Assembly (NCBI GenBank): GCA_039033415.1
Contig: JBCCCR010000028.1
Location: 1-64,000, forward strand
Direction of reading: 5' to 3'
Length of the DNA: 64,000 bases
Origin: Pseudomonadota bacterium
GTDB lineage: Bacteria; Pseudomonadota; Gammaproteobacteria; Xanthomonadales; SZUA-38
Below, piece by piece: positions 1-8,044 of the stretch (positions are counted from its first letter, which is position 1; each line of letters opens with the position of its first letter). The notes beneath the pieces were generated by a model. That model searched no databases and had not been told where the DNA came from. It worked only from the letters and a program-made list of their open reading frames with translations. Made by a program: the position numbers and the translations under genes.

Positions 1-475
<475 letters not shown>

Positions 476-639
476 AAAAAGGTGCTTCGTTTCCACGCCG
501 ACGTATAACGGTCGGTGCGGTCACTTAGCGATTCTTTCGAAGAGCCTGAATCCAGTTTTTCTCAAAACGAATTTAGGCTTCTTTACATCTAATTGACACT
601 TGCCTTAATGCAAGCGCCCACACAAATGACCTAGCTTAA

Positions 640-652
640 TTTTTAAAGAGCT
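640..652 (-). promoter_or_regulatory. boxA-like rRNA antitermination site
   Basis: On the minus strand the leader carries GCTCTTTAAAAAT, close to the E. coli rrn boxA (TGCTCTTTAACA). It sits between the rRNA promoters and the 16S start, where NusB/NusE-dependent antitermination sites occur. The stretch 476-639 between it and 16S is rRNA leader, with no gene seen. Confidence 0.6.
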
Positions 653-689
653 TTGTTGCGCCCGGGGCATTTCGCTCACCGGGCCGGCC

Positions 690-718
690 ATTATCGGCCG
701 GAGGTAATTTTGAGTCAA
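690..718 (-). promoter_or_regulatory. rRNA promoter P2 (proximal)
   Basis: Minus-strand -35 TTGACT (713-718), a 17-nt spacer, then -10 GATAAT (690-695). A start near 683 would give a leader of roughly 200 nt before 16S. It lies about 107 bp downstream of the stronger P1, the usual tandem arrangement of rrn operons. Confidence 0.75.
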
Positions 719-796
719 GAAAAAACGACGTCAATCGCCGTTTACTTGTTCCAAAATAAAGCGCCGCGAAGTGTCTCCGCAGCGCTGAGGAGGCGT

Positions 797-848
797 ATTA
801 TAGGGGTGGCCGGAAGCCTGTCAACACCTTTCGGAAAGTTTTTTGTGA
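797..848 (-). promoter_or_regulatory. rRNA promoter P1 with A-rich upstream element
   Basis: Minus-strand -35 TTGACA (819-824), a 16-nt spacer, then -10 TATAAT (797-802); both hexamers match the sigma-70 consensus exactly. A-rich sequence just upstream (about 833-848) resembles an UP element. The bases after the -10 (ACGCCTCC) are GC-rich, like a stringent-control discriminator. Between this promoter and argH (about 850-971) I see no gene and no convincing terminator. Confidence 0.85.
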
Positions 849-971
849 TCCCTGAGTGAACGCCCCTAGATTGTCGTTCCGGCACCCACCGACCACCAGC
901 GACTGATCGCCGAAATGGCCTGCGGGAAGCCTTTAGCGCGCTAGCTTTTCCGACTGACCCGCGCTGCTATC

Positions 972-2264
972 TCAAGGCTTCACGGCCTGCGCTCGCGCTC
1001 GGAGCTCGTCGAGCCGGAGCTCGGCGCACGCGCCGGGCGAAACCCGCGCGGCCACGCTTTCTGCGCCAGTCCGCTGTCCGACTTCCTGGCCCATGGCAGC
1101 GCGATAGGCTTCGCGGAACGGCACGCCGTCGCGGGCAGCCTCGACCGCAACGTCCGTGGCGAACATCGCTGGCTCCAGCGCCCGCTCCATGGCCTCTTTG
1201 TCGAACGTCATCTCGCTGACGAGCGCCGGCACCAGGGCCAGCGCCGGAAGCGTTGACTCGAAAGCTCGCAGCAGCGGCGGTTTGGTGGCCTGCAGATCTC
1301 GATGGTAGCCCGAAGGCAGCGCAATCACGGTCTGCAGCTCCGTGAGCGCACCGGCCACGACGCCGTGCTGTGCCCGCAGCAGCTCCACCGTATCGGGGTT
1401 GTATTTATTCGGCATAATCGACGAGCCGGTGACGTAGCGCTGCGGCAGGCCTACAAAGGCAAATTCGCCGCTGGTATACAAACTGAGGTCCCACGCCAGA
1501 CGGCGCAGCTCGAGCGTCGCCTGGGCTAGCGCGGTCAGCGCCTGGAGCTCAAATCGACCACGGGAATTCTGTGCGTACTGCGGATTGATCTGGAGCCGAT
1601 CAAAATCCAGGTCCTGAGCCGTTTGCTCACGCGCCAGGGGTAGATTGACGCCATAGCCGGCGGCCGTGCCCAGCGGCGATGAATTGATCCAGTCGCGCGT
1701 GCTGAGAGCCAGCGCGGCGATATCCACAAAGGCCTCCGCCAGGCCGCCCAGCCAGAGTCCCACCGTCGAGGGTACGGCCCTCTGTAAGTGGGTATAGCCC
1801 GGGATCACGGTCATCGCGTCCGCCTCGGCGCGGTCCAGCAGCCGCAGCGCGGTTTCTCGACACACCTCACCCAGCCGCTCCAGGCGGTTGCGCATATAAA
1901 GGCGCAGTGCGGTTTGCACCTGGTCGTTGCGGCTCCGCCCGGTGTGGACCTTGCCGCCCAGCGGGCCCAGCCGCTCGGTCAGGTAATGCTCGATGGCCGA
2001 ATGGCCGTCCTCGAACGGCGGCCCCAGGACAAACGCTCCGCTCTGTACCTCTGCCTCGAGCGCCGCCAGCCCTTCCTCAAGCTGCACGCACTCATCGCCG
2101 GTCAGGAGTTCGATGGTCTTTAGCCCGCGGACGTGGGCCGCCGTTGCCCGAATATCAAATGGCAGGAGGTGCCGGTCCAGCAGCACGTCCTCTCCGGCCA
2201 GAAATCGCTGAACCTCCTCGTCAGCGCCGCTCAAGCCCTGCTTTTGCCAAAGCGCGTCACTCAT
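972..2264 (-). CDS. argH: Argininosuccinate lyase
   Basis: Catalyses the last step of arginine synthesis, argininosuccinate to arginine plus fumarate, in the cytoplasm. The 430-residue protein belongs to the fumarase/aspartase superfamily and has its signature GSSIMPNKYNPD loop with the catalytic serine. It also has the N-terminal TGRSRNDQV substrate-binding motif. It is somewhat shorter than the usual 455-460 residues, but both ends look complete. It is the last gene of the arginine operon, 21 bp after argC, and presumably depends on the promoter and attenuator upstream of argF' at about 8 kb. No clear terminator follows it. Confidence 0.96.
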   Translation of the reverse strand: MSDALWQKQGLSGADEEVQRFLAGEDVLLDRHLLPFDIRATAAHVRGLKTIELLTGDECVQLEEGLAALEAEVQSGAFVLGPPFEDGHSAIEHYLTERLGPLGGKVHTGRSRNDQVQTALRLYMRNRLERLGEVCRETALRLLDRAEADAMTVIPGYTHLQRAVPSTVGLWLGGLAEAFVDIAALALSTRDWINSSPLGTAAGYGVNLPLAREQTAQDLDFDRLQINPQYAQNSRGRFELQALTALAQATLELRRLAWDLSLYTSGEFAFVGLPQRYVTGSSIMPNKYNPDTVELLRAQHGVVAGALTELQTVIALPSGYHRDLQATKPPLLRAFESTLPALALVPALVSEMTFDKEAMERALEPAMFATDVAVEAARDGVPFREAYRAAMGQEVGQRTGAESVAARVSPGACAELRLDELRARAQAVKP

Positions 2265-2285
2265 GTTGCTGCTTCCCGTTATTGA

Positions 2286-3254
2286 TTAAGCGTCCAGCCC
2301 CGCCAGGTGATCCAGGCCGTGCATCAGGTTCAGGTTTTCCAGCGCCTGGCTCGCGGCCCCCTTTAACAGGTTGTCGATGCACGCGACCCAGCGAATTTGC
2401 CGCGGATTGCGCGCATCGACGCTGAACCCGCCGATACGAACCGTGGGTCGATTTCGTACCTGCGCAATTTCTGGGATCCCGCGGTCAACCGTGACAAGAG
2501 GGAAGGCCTGATAGTACTCGCGGAAAAGATCGAGCAGCGCGTCCGTCGCAAGCGGCTCCTTCAGTTCCGCTAGCAGCGTGACGCTGATGCCGCGAAAAAA
2601 TGCCGCCACGTGCGGCGTAAACGCGACCGGATGCCCCAGCTGATGGCTGACCTCAGCTTCGTGGAGATGGCCGCTGAGCTTATAGGGCAGCAGGTTGTCA
2701 GCCAGCCGATCGGGGTTGTTGCGCTCGGATGGCGTCCGCCCAGCGCCGCTGTAGCCCGACACGCCAAAGGCTGCCGGGACCCCGGCCAGCTGATCGAGCA
2801 GCGGCAGCAGGCTAAGCTGCGTGGCGGTGGCGTAGCAGCCCGGATTGGCGACACGCTTGCTGGTCGTCAGGGTCTCGCGGTTTACCTCGGGTAGACCGTA
2901 GGTCCAAGCTGGATCGAACCGATAGTCGGCGCTGATGTCCACCACGCCGGCGGGGTTTTCCGCCGCGTCGAGGGCCTCAACAAACTCAGCCGCCTCGCCG
3001 TTGCTGCGGGCAAGCACGAGGACATCAACGTCGCGCGCGGCCACTGTCGCTGCATCCATCGACTCAAATGCGGCTGCGTCAGCGCCGGGCAGGTCTGATA
3101 AATCAGGAAATACCTGGCTGAGGCGCTGGCCGGCCAGCGATCGGGAAACCATAAACGCCAAGCGGCACACTGGATGCGGCAGCAGCAGCTTCAGCAGCTC
3201 CTCGCCGACGTAGCCACGACCGCCGACCAGCCCAACCCGGATTACTCCAGCCAC
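2286..3254 (-). CDS. argC: N-acetyl-gamma-glutamyl-phosphate reductase
   Basis: NADPH-dependent reduction of N-acetylglutamyl phosphate to the semialdehyde. The 322-residue product begins with a Rossmann nucleotide-binding segment (RVGLVGGRGYVGEELLKLL). It carries the catalytic cysteine in VANPGCYATATQLSLLPL, as in the family. The start overlaps the end of the acetylglutamate kinase gene by 13 bp, so the two are probably translationally coupled. Downstream it leads into argH. Confidence 0.96.
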   Translation of the reverse strand: MAGVIRVGLVGGRGYVGEELLKLLLPHPVCRLAFMVSRSLAGQRLSQVFPDLSDLPGADAAAFESMDAATVAARDVDVLVLARSNGEAAEFVEALDAAENPAGVVDISADYRFDPAWTYGLPEVNRETLTTSKRVANPGCYATATQLSLLPLLDQLAGVPAAFGVSGYSGAGRTPSERNNPDRLADNLLPYKLSGHLHEAEVSHQLGHPVAFTPHVAAFFRGISVTLLAELKEPLATDALLDLFREYYQAFPLVTVDRGIPEIAQVRNRPTVRIGGFSVDARNPRQIRWVACIDNLLKGAASQALENLNLMHGLDHLAGLDA

Positions 3255-4549
3255 GATTCGTCCCGGGCCAGAGCGTCATCGACATACTGCTGCATGTCGT
3301 CCATGGCAATGCCGTAGCTGAACACGCGCCAGTCTCCGGCCTTAAAGCTGATATCCGCCTGGCGGTGATACCAGTCGTTGATGGGATTGTGCAGCTTGGC
3401 ACGCCAGTAAAGCCGGTCGAAGTTGCCCCGCAGCTCGCGCCACAGCGCGGACGCTAGGCCTTCGCCCCGAGCTGCCGGCGTCACCGCAAATTTGTCTAGA
3501 TAGGGATAATCGTTCAGCCCGTGACTGATGACCGCCGCCGCGCGCCCGGAGTCGGACAGCAGGAGTCGATCGAGCGGCAGCTCGTCGAAGTAGCCAGGAT
3601 TCAGCTCCCGATCAAAACACTCGCCCAGCAGACTGCCGAGCTTGGATGACAAGTCCTCGTCCAGCTTGACGTGGGCAGAAAACCCTTCACCCCGCCGGAT
3701 CAGGGTGCCGCAGCCGCTGTGGGTGAAAAGCTCTCGGGTCAGGCCGCTGGCCGAGGTGATGGAAACCGACGTGGCGCCGGGCAGCTGATCCAGCAGATAT
3801 TTGATCTGCACAAGCTTCAGGCGCATGCCGGAGTGCACCCAGTCTTCAGCCAGCAGGTTGTCGAAGTCGGTGTGCAGGTTGATCGCCGGTATGATCTGGC
3901 CGCTCTCATTGAGCAGGCCGCCGGTCCCCGTCAGAAAAATCACCTTAAAAGGTTTCACGGCCAGGACCAGCGCCCGAGCCGCCACGTCGGCATTGATGTT
4001 CATTACCTGGCCAGAGCGCGACTCACCCAGACACGCAACAATCGGCAAGGCTCCGGCGTTGACCGCGGAGCGTAGCGTTTCTTTGTGTACCTCGGTCACG
4101 TCTCCCACGAGACCATATTTGCCTGGCGACAGGTAGTCACATTCGAACACGCCGTGCAGCAGGGAGCGGGTGGCTATGCCCTTGGCCTCCAGCGCCTCGG
4201 TGAGCTTCATGTTCTGCTCGTAGATCACCGGCCGCGCCACCGCCATCACTTCGGGCGTGGTGACGCGCATGCCGTCCACCACCTGCGATTCCACACCGGC
4301 TTCCGCCAGCGCTTCATTGAGCTGCGGCCCCGCGCCGTGCAGGACAATCGGCAGGAGGCCGACGTGGCGAAGGAACGACAACGCTGAAGCCAGCTCCTCC
4401 AGCTCCTCGGCGAGCACCGCGCCGCCGACCTTGACGATGGCGAACTGCACCGAGTCCACGGCAGAGAAACGCTGCAGATATTCCCGGGCTTCCCGGCTCG
4501 ACCCAAGCTGCCCGAGCAGCTCGAGGATGATGTTGCGTGTTTCAGTCAT
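3242..4549 (-). CDS. argB: Bifunctional N-acetylglutamate kinase / N-acetylglutamate synthase (NAGS/K)
   Basis: Expected to carry out the first two steps of arginine synthesis: acetylation of glutamate and phosphorylation of N-acetylglutamate. Residues about 1-290 are an amino-acid-kinase domain (FAIVKVGGAVL, VLHGAGPQLNEAL, MNINADVAARALVLAVKPF). About 295-435 form a GNAT domain (LDKFAVTPAARGEGLASALWREL). This fused architecture is known in Xanthomonas, Xylella and Maricaulis NAGS/K and resembles vertebrate NAGS. I start at the ATG at 4549 (MTETRNIILELLGQ); an upstream in-frame start adds 36 unlikely residues inside argE. It overlaps argE by 8 bp and argC by 13 bp. No separate argA or argJ is visible in the window. 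Confidence 0.93.
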   Translation of the reverse strand: MTETRNIILELLGQLGSSREAREYLQRFSAVDSVQFAIVKVGGAVLAEELEELASALSFLRHVGLLPIVLHGAGPQLNEALAEAGVESQVVDGMRVTTPEVMAVARPVIYEQNMKLTEALEAKGIATRSLLHGVFECDYLSPGKYGLVGDVTEVHKETLRSAVNAGALPIVACLGESRSGQVMNINADVAARALVLAVKPFKVIFLTGTGGLLNESGQIIPAINLHTDFDNLLAEDWVHSGMRLKLVQIKYLLDQLPGATSVSITSASGLTRELFTHSGCGTLIRRGEGFSAHVKLDEDLSSKLGSLLGECFDRELNPGYFDELPLDRLLLSDSGRAAAVISHGLNDYPYLDKFAVTPAARGEGLASALWRELRGNFDRLYWRAKLHNPINDWYHRQADISFKAGDWRVFSYGIAMDDMQQYVDDALARDESWLE

Positions 4550-5660
4550 GATTTCTTGCCAGTTGTTCGTACTGCGCACGCGCGGTCGCCAGATCCGCCA
4601 GCGGCACCCACTCATCGATAGCGTGCGCCAGCGCGATGTCACCCGGCCCCAGCACAAACGTCTGCAGCCCAGCGGCCGAAAACAGCGATGACTCGGTCCA
4701 GAAGCCCACCGCTTCGCCTAGCGGCAGGCCGATCGACTCGGCAAAAGCGATGGCCGGTGCGGGGTCAACGCCCGGGGCGGGCAGCGGCGGCCCGAGGAAC
4801 GGCACCTCCCAGGTCGGCTGACGAGACAGAAGGTCAGCCCCGGCGCTGGTGCTGACTTTAAGAAACTCATCGCTGTTGCTGCCGGGCGCCAGGCGAGCGC
4901 TGTACGCCACGTGGACGTTGTCAGCGATCACGTTGCTTTTGATGCCGCCGTCCACGCGGCCGAGGTTAAACCGCGAATCGGGATGCTCTCGTTCGACGAG
5001 CTCAACCGCGGCACCAGCCCAGCGCGCAAAGTCGTGCAGCGCGTTGTCTTTGACGCCGCGAAGATCAGAAGAGTGGCCAGCGACGCCGGTGAATTTTCCG
5101 ATCACCGACAGGTACCCGCGATGGGCGGTCACCACCCGACAGCTCGTCGGCTCGGCCACCACCACCAGCTCATACTCGCCGGGATTCAGGCCTTCACAAA
5201 AGCGCTTTACACAGCAGCCGCCCGACCCTTCCTCGTCGCTCGTGAAAAGCAGCGCCAGAGGAACATCGGTGGTTTCCGCTAGATCAAGGAGGCAGGCGGC
5301 GGCACCCTTGATGTCACAGCTGCCGCGGCCGTAGGCACGCCCGTCTTTGACCACCAGTTCAAGCGGATCGGTGCTCCAGCCTTCCCCCACCGGCACCGTG
5401 TCCAGATGCACATTAAAGAGCAGGCGCGGCCGGCCGCGGCGCGCCAGGTACGACACGTGGCCGTCACCATGATCGGTGATGTCGATATCGAATCCCTGGA
5501 GCTTGCTCGTCAGGTAGCCAAACATCGGATGTTCGCCGTCGATTTCCCGCGGCGGATTCTGGCTGTCGAATGACACCAGCCGCTCCAGGTGGCTGACGAT
5601 GGCGTCTAGCCCGGGCTCGGTGGTCGGCTTTACCGCCGGATCAGTTGCTGCATGACTCAT
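4542..5660 (-). CDS. argE: M20-family N-acetylcitrulline / N-acetylornithine deacetylase
   Basis: A 372-residue zinc amidohydrolase of the M20 family. It shows the metal-ligand blocks FNVHLDTVPVGEGW (H and D), GRGSCDIKGAAA (bridging D) and TSDEEGSGGC (catalytic and metal glutamates). In organisms that carry acetylornithine carbamoyltransferase, as here, the ArgE homologue hydrolyses N-acetylcitrulline to citrulline rather than acetylornithine; the adjoining argF' makes that the likely substrate. The start codon overlaps the argG stop as ATGA, and the 3' end overlaps argB by 8 bp, indicating coupled translation. Confidence 0.92.
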   Translation of the reverse strand: MSHAATDPAVKPTTEPGLDAIVSHLERLVSFDSQNPPREIDGEHPMFGYLTSKLQGFDIDITDHGDGHVSYLARRGRPRLLFNVHLDTVPVGEGWSTDPLELVVKDGRAYGRGSCDIKGAAACLLDLAETTDVPLALLFTSDEEGSGGCCVKRFCEGLNPGEYELVVVAEPTSCRVVTAHRGYLSVIGKFTGVAGHSSDLRGVKDNALHDFARWAGAAVELVEREHPDSRFNLGRVDGGIKSNVIADNVHVAYSARLAPGSNSDEFLKVSTSAGADLLSRQPTWEVPFLGPPLPAPGVDPAPAIAFAESIGLPLGEAVGFWTESSLFSAAGLQTFVLGPGDIALAHAIDEWVPLADLATARAQYEQLARNHD

Positions 5661-6868
5661 TTTGCTGGTCCTTTCATGACGCCGTTAACTCGCGCCGACA
5701 ACGTGGAACTCTGTCCCAAAAGCTTGATAAAACCTGCCGCCTCCTCGGGCGACCAGGAGCACGACTGGGCGTACACCGCGCCAGGATCCTGCAGGATATG
5801 GGGTGAGTCGATCGCCACCGCGGTCACCTCTCCACCAACCGTTTCCAGCGTGACATCCCCCGTGACCACCCGCTGCGAGCTGGTCAGATAGGCCTCCAGG
5901 TCAAACTTGTGCGGCTCGTAGAAGAAGCCGGTGTAAACCAGCTCGGCCCAGCGCTGGGATACCTGATGCTTAAACTGGTTCTGCAAACGGGTGTTCACCG
6001 CTTCCTCCAGCGCTCGATGGGCCGTCAGCAGCGCGTCGATGCCCGGACACTCAAAGACGATCCGCCCCTTGAGGCCAATCGATACATCCCCGGTATAGAC
6101 GTGCCGACCTACGCCATAGCGACCAAATTCGTCATTGAGCGTGGCGAGCATTTCCGGACCCGGCAGGGCCGAGCCGTCGAGAGCGGTCGGGACCCCCTTT
6201 TCGAAAGTCACCACTCGCCGCAGGGGCGTGTCGGGCCACTCCGCCCGCGATTTGGTCAGTGCGCGCGTGTCCGGACCGGCTGCCTGGAACTCGTCGATTT
6301 CCGAACCGGAGATCGTGACGCCAAGCAGGTTTTCGTTGATCGAATAGGCGCTGGAGGAGGCTCTTACCTCAACGCCGGCAGCTTCCAGCAGCGAGATTTC
6401 ATAGTCGCGCACCTTGTCGGTCCGCGCCTGCAGATCTCGGATCGGCGCCATGATTTCGTAGTCTCCCAGCGAACGAACCGTCTGATCGAAGCGCAGCTGG
6501 TCGTTCCCCATGCCGGTACAGCCGTGAGCAAAGAGCTTTGTCCCCAGCTCGTCACACAACTCCAGGCAACGTTTGACGATCAGATACCGATCGGAGCAGA
6601 GCAGCGGGTATTGGCCGTTCGCGCGCGCGCCGCTCTGAACCAGCGGCACCACAAACTCGTCCCACAGGTCCTGTCCAATCGCCACGACGTGGTGCTGGGC
6701 GGTGCCGAGCTCTTCCGCCCGCTGCGCGATGTAGTCTCGCTCCTCATCGCTGACGCCACCGGAATCGACAAACACCGAATGCACCGTGTAGCCATCCTCC
6801 ACCAGCTGGCGCAGGCAGTAGCTGGTGTCGAGGCCTCCGGAAAAGGCCAGTACTACCGTTTGACTCAT
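5657..6868 (-). CDS. argG: Argininosuccinate synthase
   Basis: Joins citrulline and aspartate with ATP to give argininosuccinate. The 403-residue protein opens with the PP-loop ATP-pyrophosphatase motif (VVLAFSGGLDTSYCL). It contains the family block FAHGCTGMGNDQLRFD for citrulline and ATP binding. It starts one base after the argF' stop and overlaps argE by 4 bp (ATGA). Its position directly behind argF' puts citrulline production and use in one transcript. Confidence 0.96.
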   Translation of the reverse strand: MSQTVVLAFSGGLDTSYCLRQLVEDGYTVHSVFVDSGGVSDEERDYIAQRAEELGTAQHHVVAIGQDLWDEFVVPLVQSGARANGQYPLLCSDRYLIVKRCLELCDELGTKLFAHGCTGMGNDQLRFDQTVRSLGDYEIMAPIRDLQARTDKVRDYEISLLEAAGVEVRASSSAYSINENLLGVTISGSEIDEFQAAGPDTRALTKSRAEWPDTPLRRVVTFEKGVPTALDGSALPGPEMLATLNDEFGRYGVGRHVYTGDVSIGLKGRIVFECPGIDALLTAHRALEEAVNTRLQNQFKHQVSQRWAELVYTGFFYEPHKFDLEAYLTSSQRVVTGDVTLETVGGEVTAVAIDSPHILQDPGAVYAQSCSWSPEEAAGFIKLLGQSSTLSARVNGVMKGPAK

Positions 6869-6869
6869 C

Positions 6870-7871
6870 TTATTTACCTTCCAGAAGTTTCAGCATGACC
6901 GCTTTCTGCACGTGGAGCCGGTTCTCCGCTTCCTCCACCGCTACGCAGTAGTCGGCGTCCATCACCTCATCGGTGGCTTTCACGTTTCGCCGGAGCGGCA
7001 AACAGTGGCTGAACAGCGCGCCGTCGGTCAGCGACATCTTTTTCTGATCGACCATAAAATGCCGGCACTGCTTGCGAAGCGCCCACTCGTCCTGGGGTTT
7101 GCCGTAGTAAGGCAGCGCTCCCCAGCTCTTTGCGTACACCACGTCCTGACCCTGGTAGGCGGCCTCGATGTCGTGCGAAACGGTCAGCTTGCCGCCCGCG
7201 TTTTCCGCATTTTCCTTGGCGGCCCGCATGAAACGTCGATCAAGCAGATACTGCTCCCCCGGACACAGCAGCGTCACGTCCATGCCCATCTTGGTGGCGA
7301 TCATCAGCGCCGAATTGGCCACGGCGGTATTGAGCGGCTTGGGGTGCCAGGTCCAGGTCAGCAGAAACCGGCGACCCCGCACCAGCCCGAGCTTCTCCTT
7401 CAGCGTCAGCATCAGCGCCAGCTCCTGGCACGGATGGACAATGGTCTCCATGTTGATCACCGGGACGGTGGCGTGTTTGGCCACGGCGTTGATCACCGGG
7501 TCCTGCCGATCGTGAGACCAGTCCTTGAACTTCGGAAACGCCCGGATGGCGATCAGATCACAGTAGCGCGACAGCACCGCCGCAACCTCACTCACGTGCT
7601 CTTCAGCGTCGCCGTCCATCACGGCGCCGGGCTCAAATTCGATGCCCCAGGCGTCCTGACCTGGCTGCAGCACCACCGCAATGCCACCCATCTGACCGAT
7701 GCCGACCTGGAAAGACGTCCGTGTACGCATCGAGGGATTCAGAAACAGCAGCGCCACCGATTTACCCATCATGCGTTCATTCACCGGATGCTTTTTGAGC
7801 TCACCCGCCGTCGCCAGCAGGCCGTCGATTTCGCTGGCGGACCAGCTTTCGGTGGACAGAAAGTGTCGCAT
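6870..7871 (-). CDS. argF': N-acetylornithine carbamoyltransferase (AOTCase, ArgF')
   Basis: Transfers a carbamoyl group to N-acetylornithine, giving N-acetylcitrulline. It has the carbamoyl-phosphate loop SMRTRT (residues 47-52), HPCQE, and a C-terminal HCLPLRRNVKATDEV. Two features mark AOTCase rather than ordinary or succinyl-ornithine OTCase: Trp75 in the DAWGIEF loop and Glu90 in MDGDAEEH. Glu90 is equivalent to X. campestris Glu92, which selects acetyl over succinyl substrates. I use the ATG at 7871 (333 residues) because GGAG lies 6 nt upstream; an in-frame TTG at 7886 would lie inside the terminator U-tract. It is the first structural gene of the arginine operon and sits only 13 bp from the attenuator. 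Confidence 0.95.
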   Translation of the reverse strand: MRHFLSTESWSASEIDGLLATAGELKKHPVNERMMGKSVALLFLNPSMRTRTSFQVGIGQMGGIAVVLQPGQDAWGIEFEPGAVMDGDAEEHVSEVAAVLSRYCDLIAIRAFPKFKDWSHDRQDPVINAVAKHATVPVINMETIVHPCQELALMLTLKEKLGLVRGRRFLLTWTWHPKPLNTAVANSALMIATKMGMDVTLLCPGEQYLLDRRFMRAAKENAENAGGKLTVSHDIEAAYQGQDVVYAKSWGALPYYGKPQDEWALRKQCRHFMVDQKKMSLTDGALFSHCLPLRRNVKATDEVMDADYCVAVEEAENRLHVQKAVMLKLLEGK

Positions 7872-7884
7872 CGTTTTCTCCGGC

Positions 7885-7915
7885 AAAAAAAAACCCAGCC
7901 GTCGGGCTGGGTTTT
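7885..7915 (-). terminator. Attenuator terminator in front of the arginine operon
   Basis: On the minus strand AAAACCCAGCC (7905-7915), loop CGAC (7901-7904) and GGCTGGGTTTT (7890-7900) form an 11-bp stem ending in a run of nine T (7885-7893). It looks like a strong Rho-independent terminator. It lies 13 nt before the argF' start codon and 30 nt after the leader peptide stop, so it would block the operon it precedes. Its 5' arm can instead pair with leader sequence 7944-7954. Confidence 0.9.
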
Positions 7916-7975
7916 GATGTTTTTGTTTAACTGCCTATGCAGCCATCACCCAGCACGCCGTTGGCTCAAACGGCG
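7906..7975 (-). promoter_or_regulatory. Pause hairpin and antiterminator of arginine attenuator
   Basis: Two mutually exclusive pairings are visible in the minus-strand RNA. First, 7969-7975 (CGCCGTT, inside the arginine codons) pairs perfectly with 7956-7962 (AACGGCG) around a 6-nt loop, a typical 1:2 pause stem. Second, GCTGGGTGATG (7944-7954) pairs with CATC plus ACCCAGC (7906-7919) over 11 bp with a 3-nt AAA bulge, consuming the 5' arm of the terminator. A ribosome stalled on the arginine run (7970-7984) would disrupt the first stem and leave 7944-7954 free to antiterminate. A ribosome reaching the stop codon at 7946 would cover it and allow termination. Confidence 0.8.
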
Positions 7976-8044
7976 GCGGCGGCGAAGCGCGGCTTGAATC
8001 ACAGGGGCCTTCAGCTGGGCCGGAAAGTGAACATGTGCAGTCAT
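7946..8044 (-). CDS. Arginine leader peptide (attenuator control peptide)
   Basis: A 32-codon reading frame between lhr and argF'. Its C-terminal part reads LRRRRRLSQRRAG and stop: five consecutive arginine codons (CGC x4, CGT; 7970-7984) and two more (CGT and CGG; 7955-7960), so 7 of the last 12 residues are arginine. The stop codon lies in the antiterminator segment. The ATG overlaps the lhr stop (CCATGA), so it could be translated by reinitiation from lhr or, if transcription starts at its own promoter, on a leaderless or nearly leaderless mRNA; no good Shine-Dalgarno is present. By analogy with hisL, trpL and ilvL it should sense charged tRNA-Arg. It has no expected function as a protein. 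Confidence 0.85.
   Translation of the reverse strand: MTAHVHFPAQLKAPVIQAALRRRRRLSQRRAG

Noticed and set aside
720-740. Third rRNA promoter with TTGACG -35
   Set aside because: The -10 at the right spacing reads AAAATT, a poor match, and it overlaps P2.
653-859. Short plus-strand frame in the rRNA promoter region
   Set aside because: It overlaps both rRNA promoters and shows no coding features.
7872-7886. TTG start for AOTCase at 7886
   Set aside because: The codon sits in the terminator U-tract; the ATG at 7871 with GGAG 6 nt upstream fits better.
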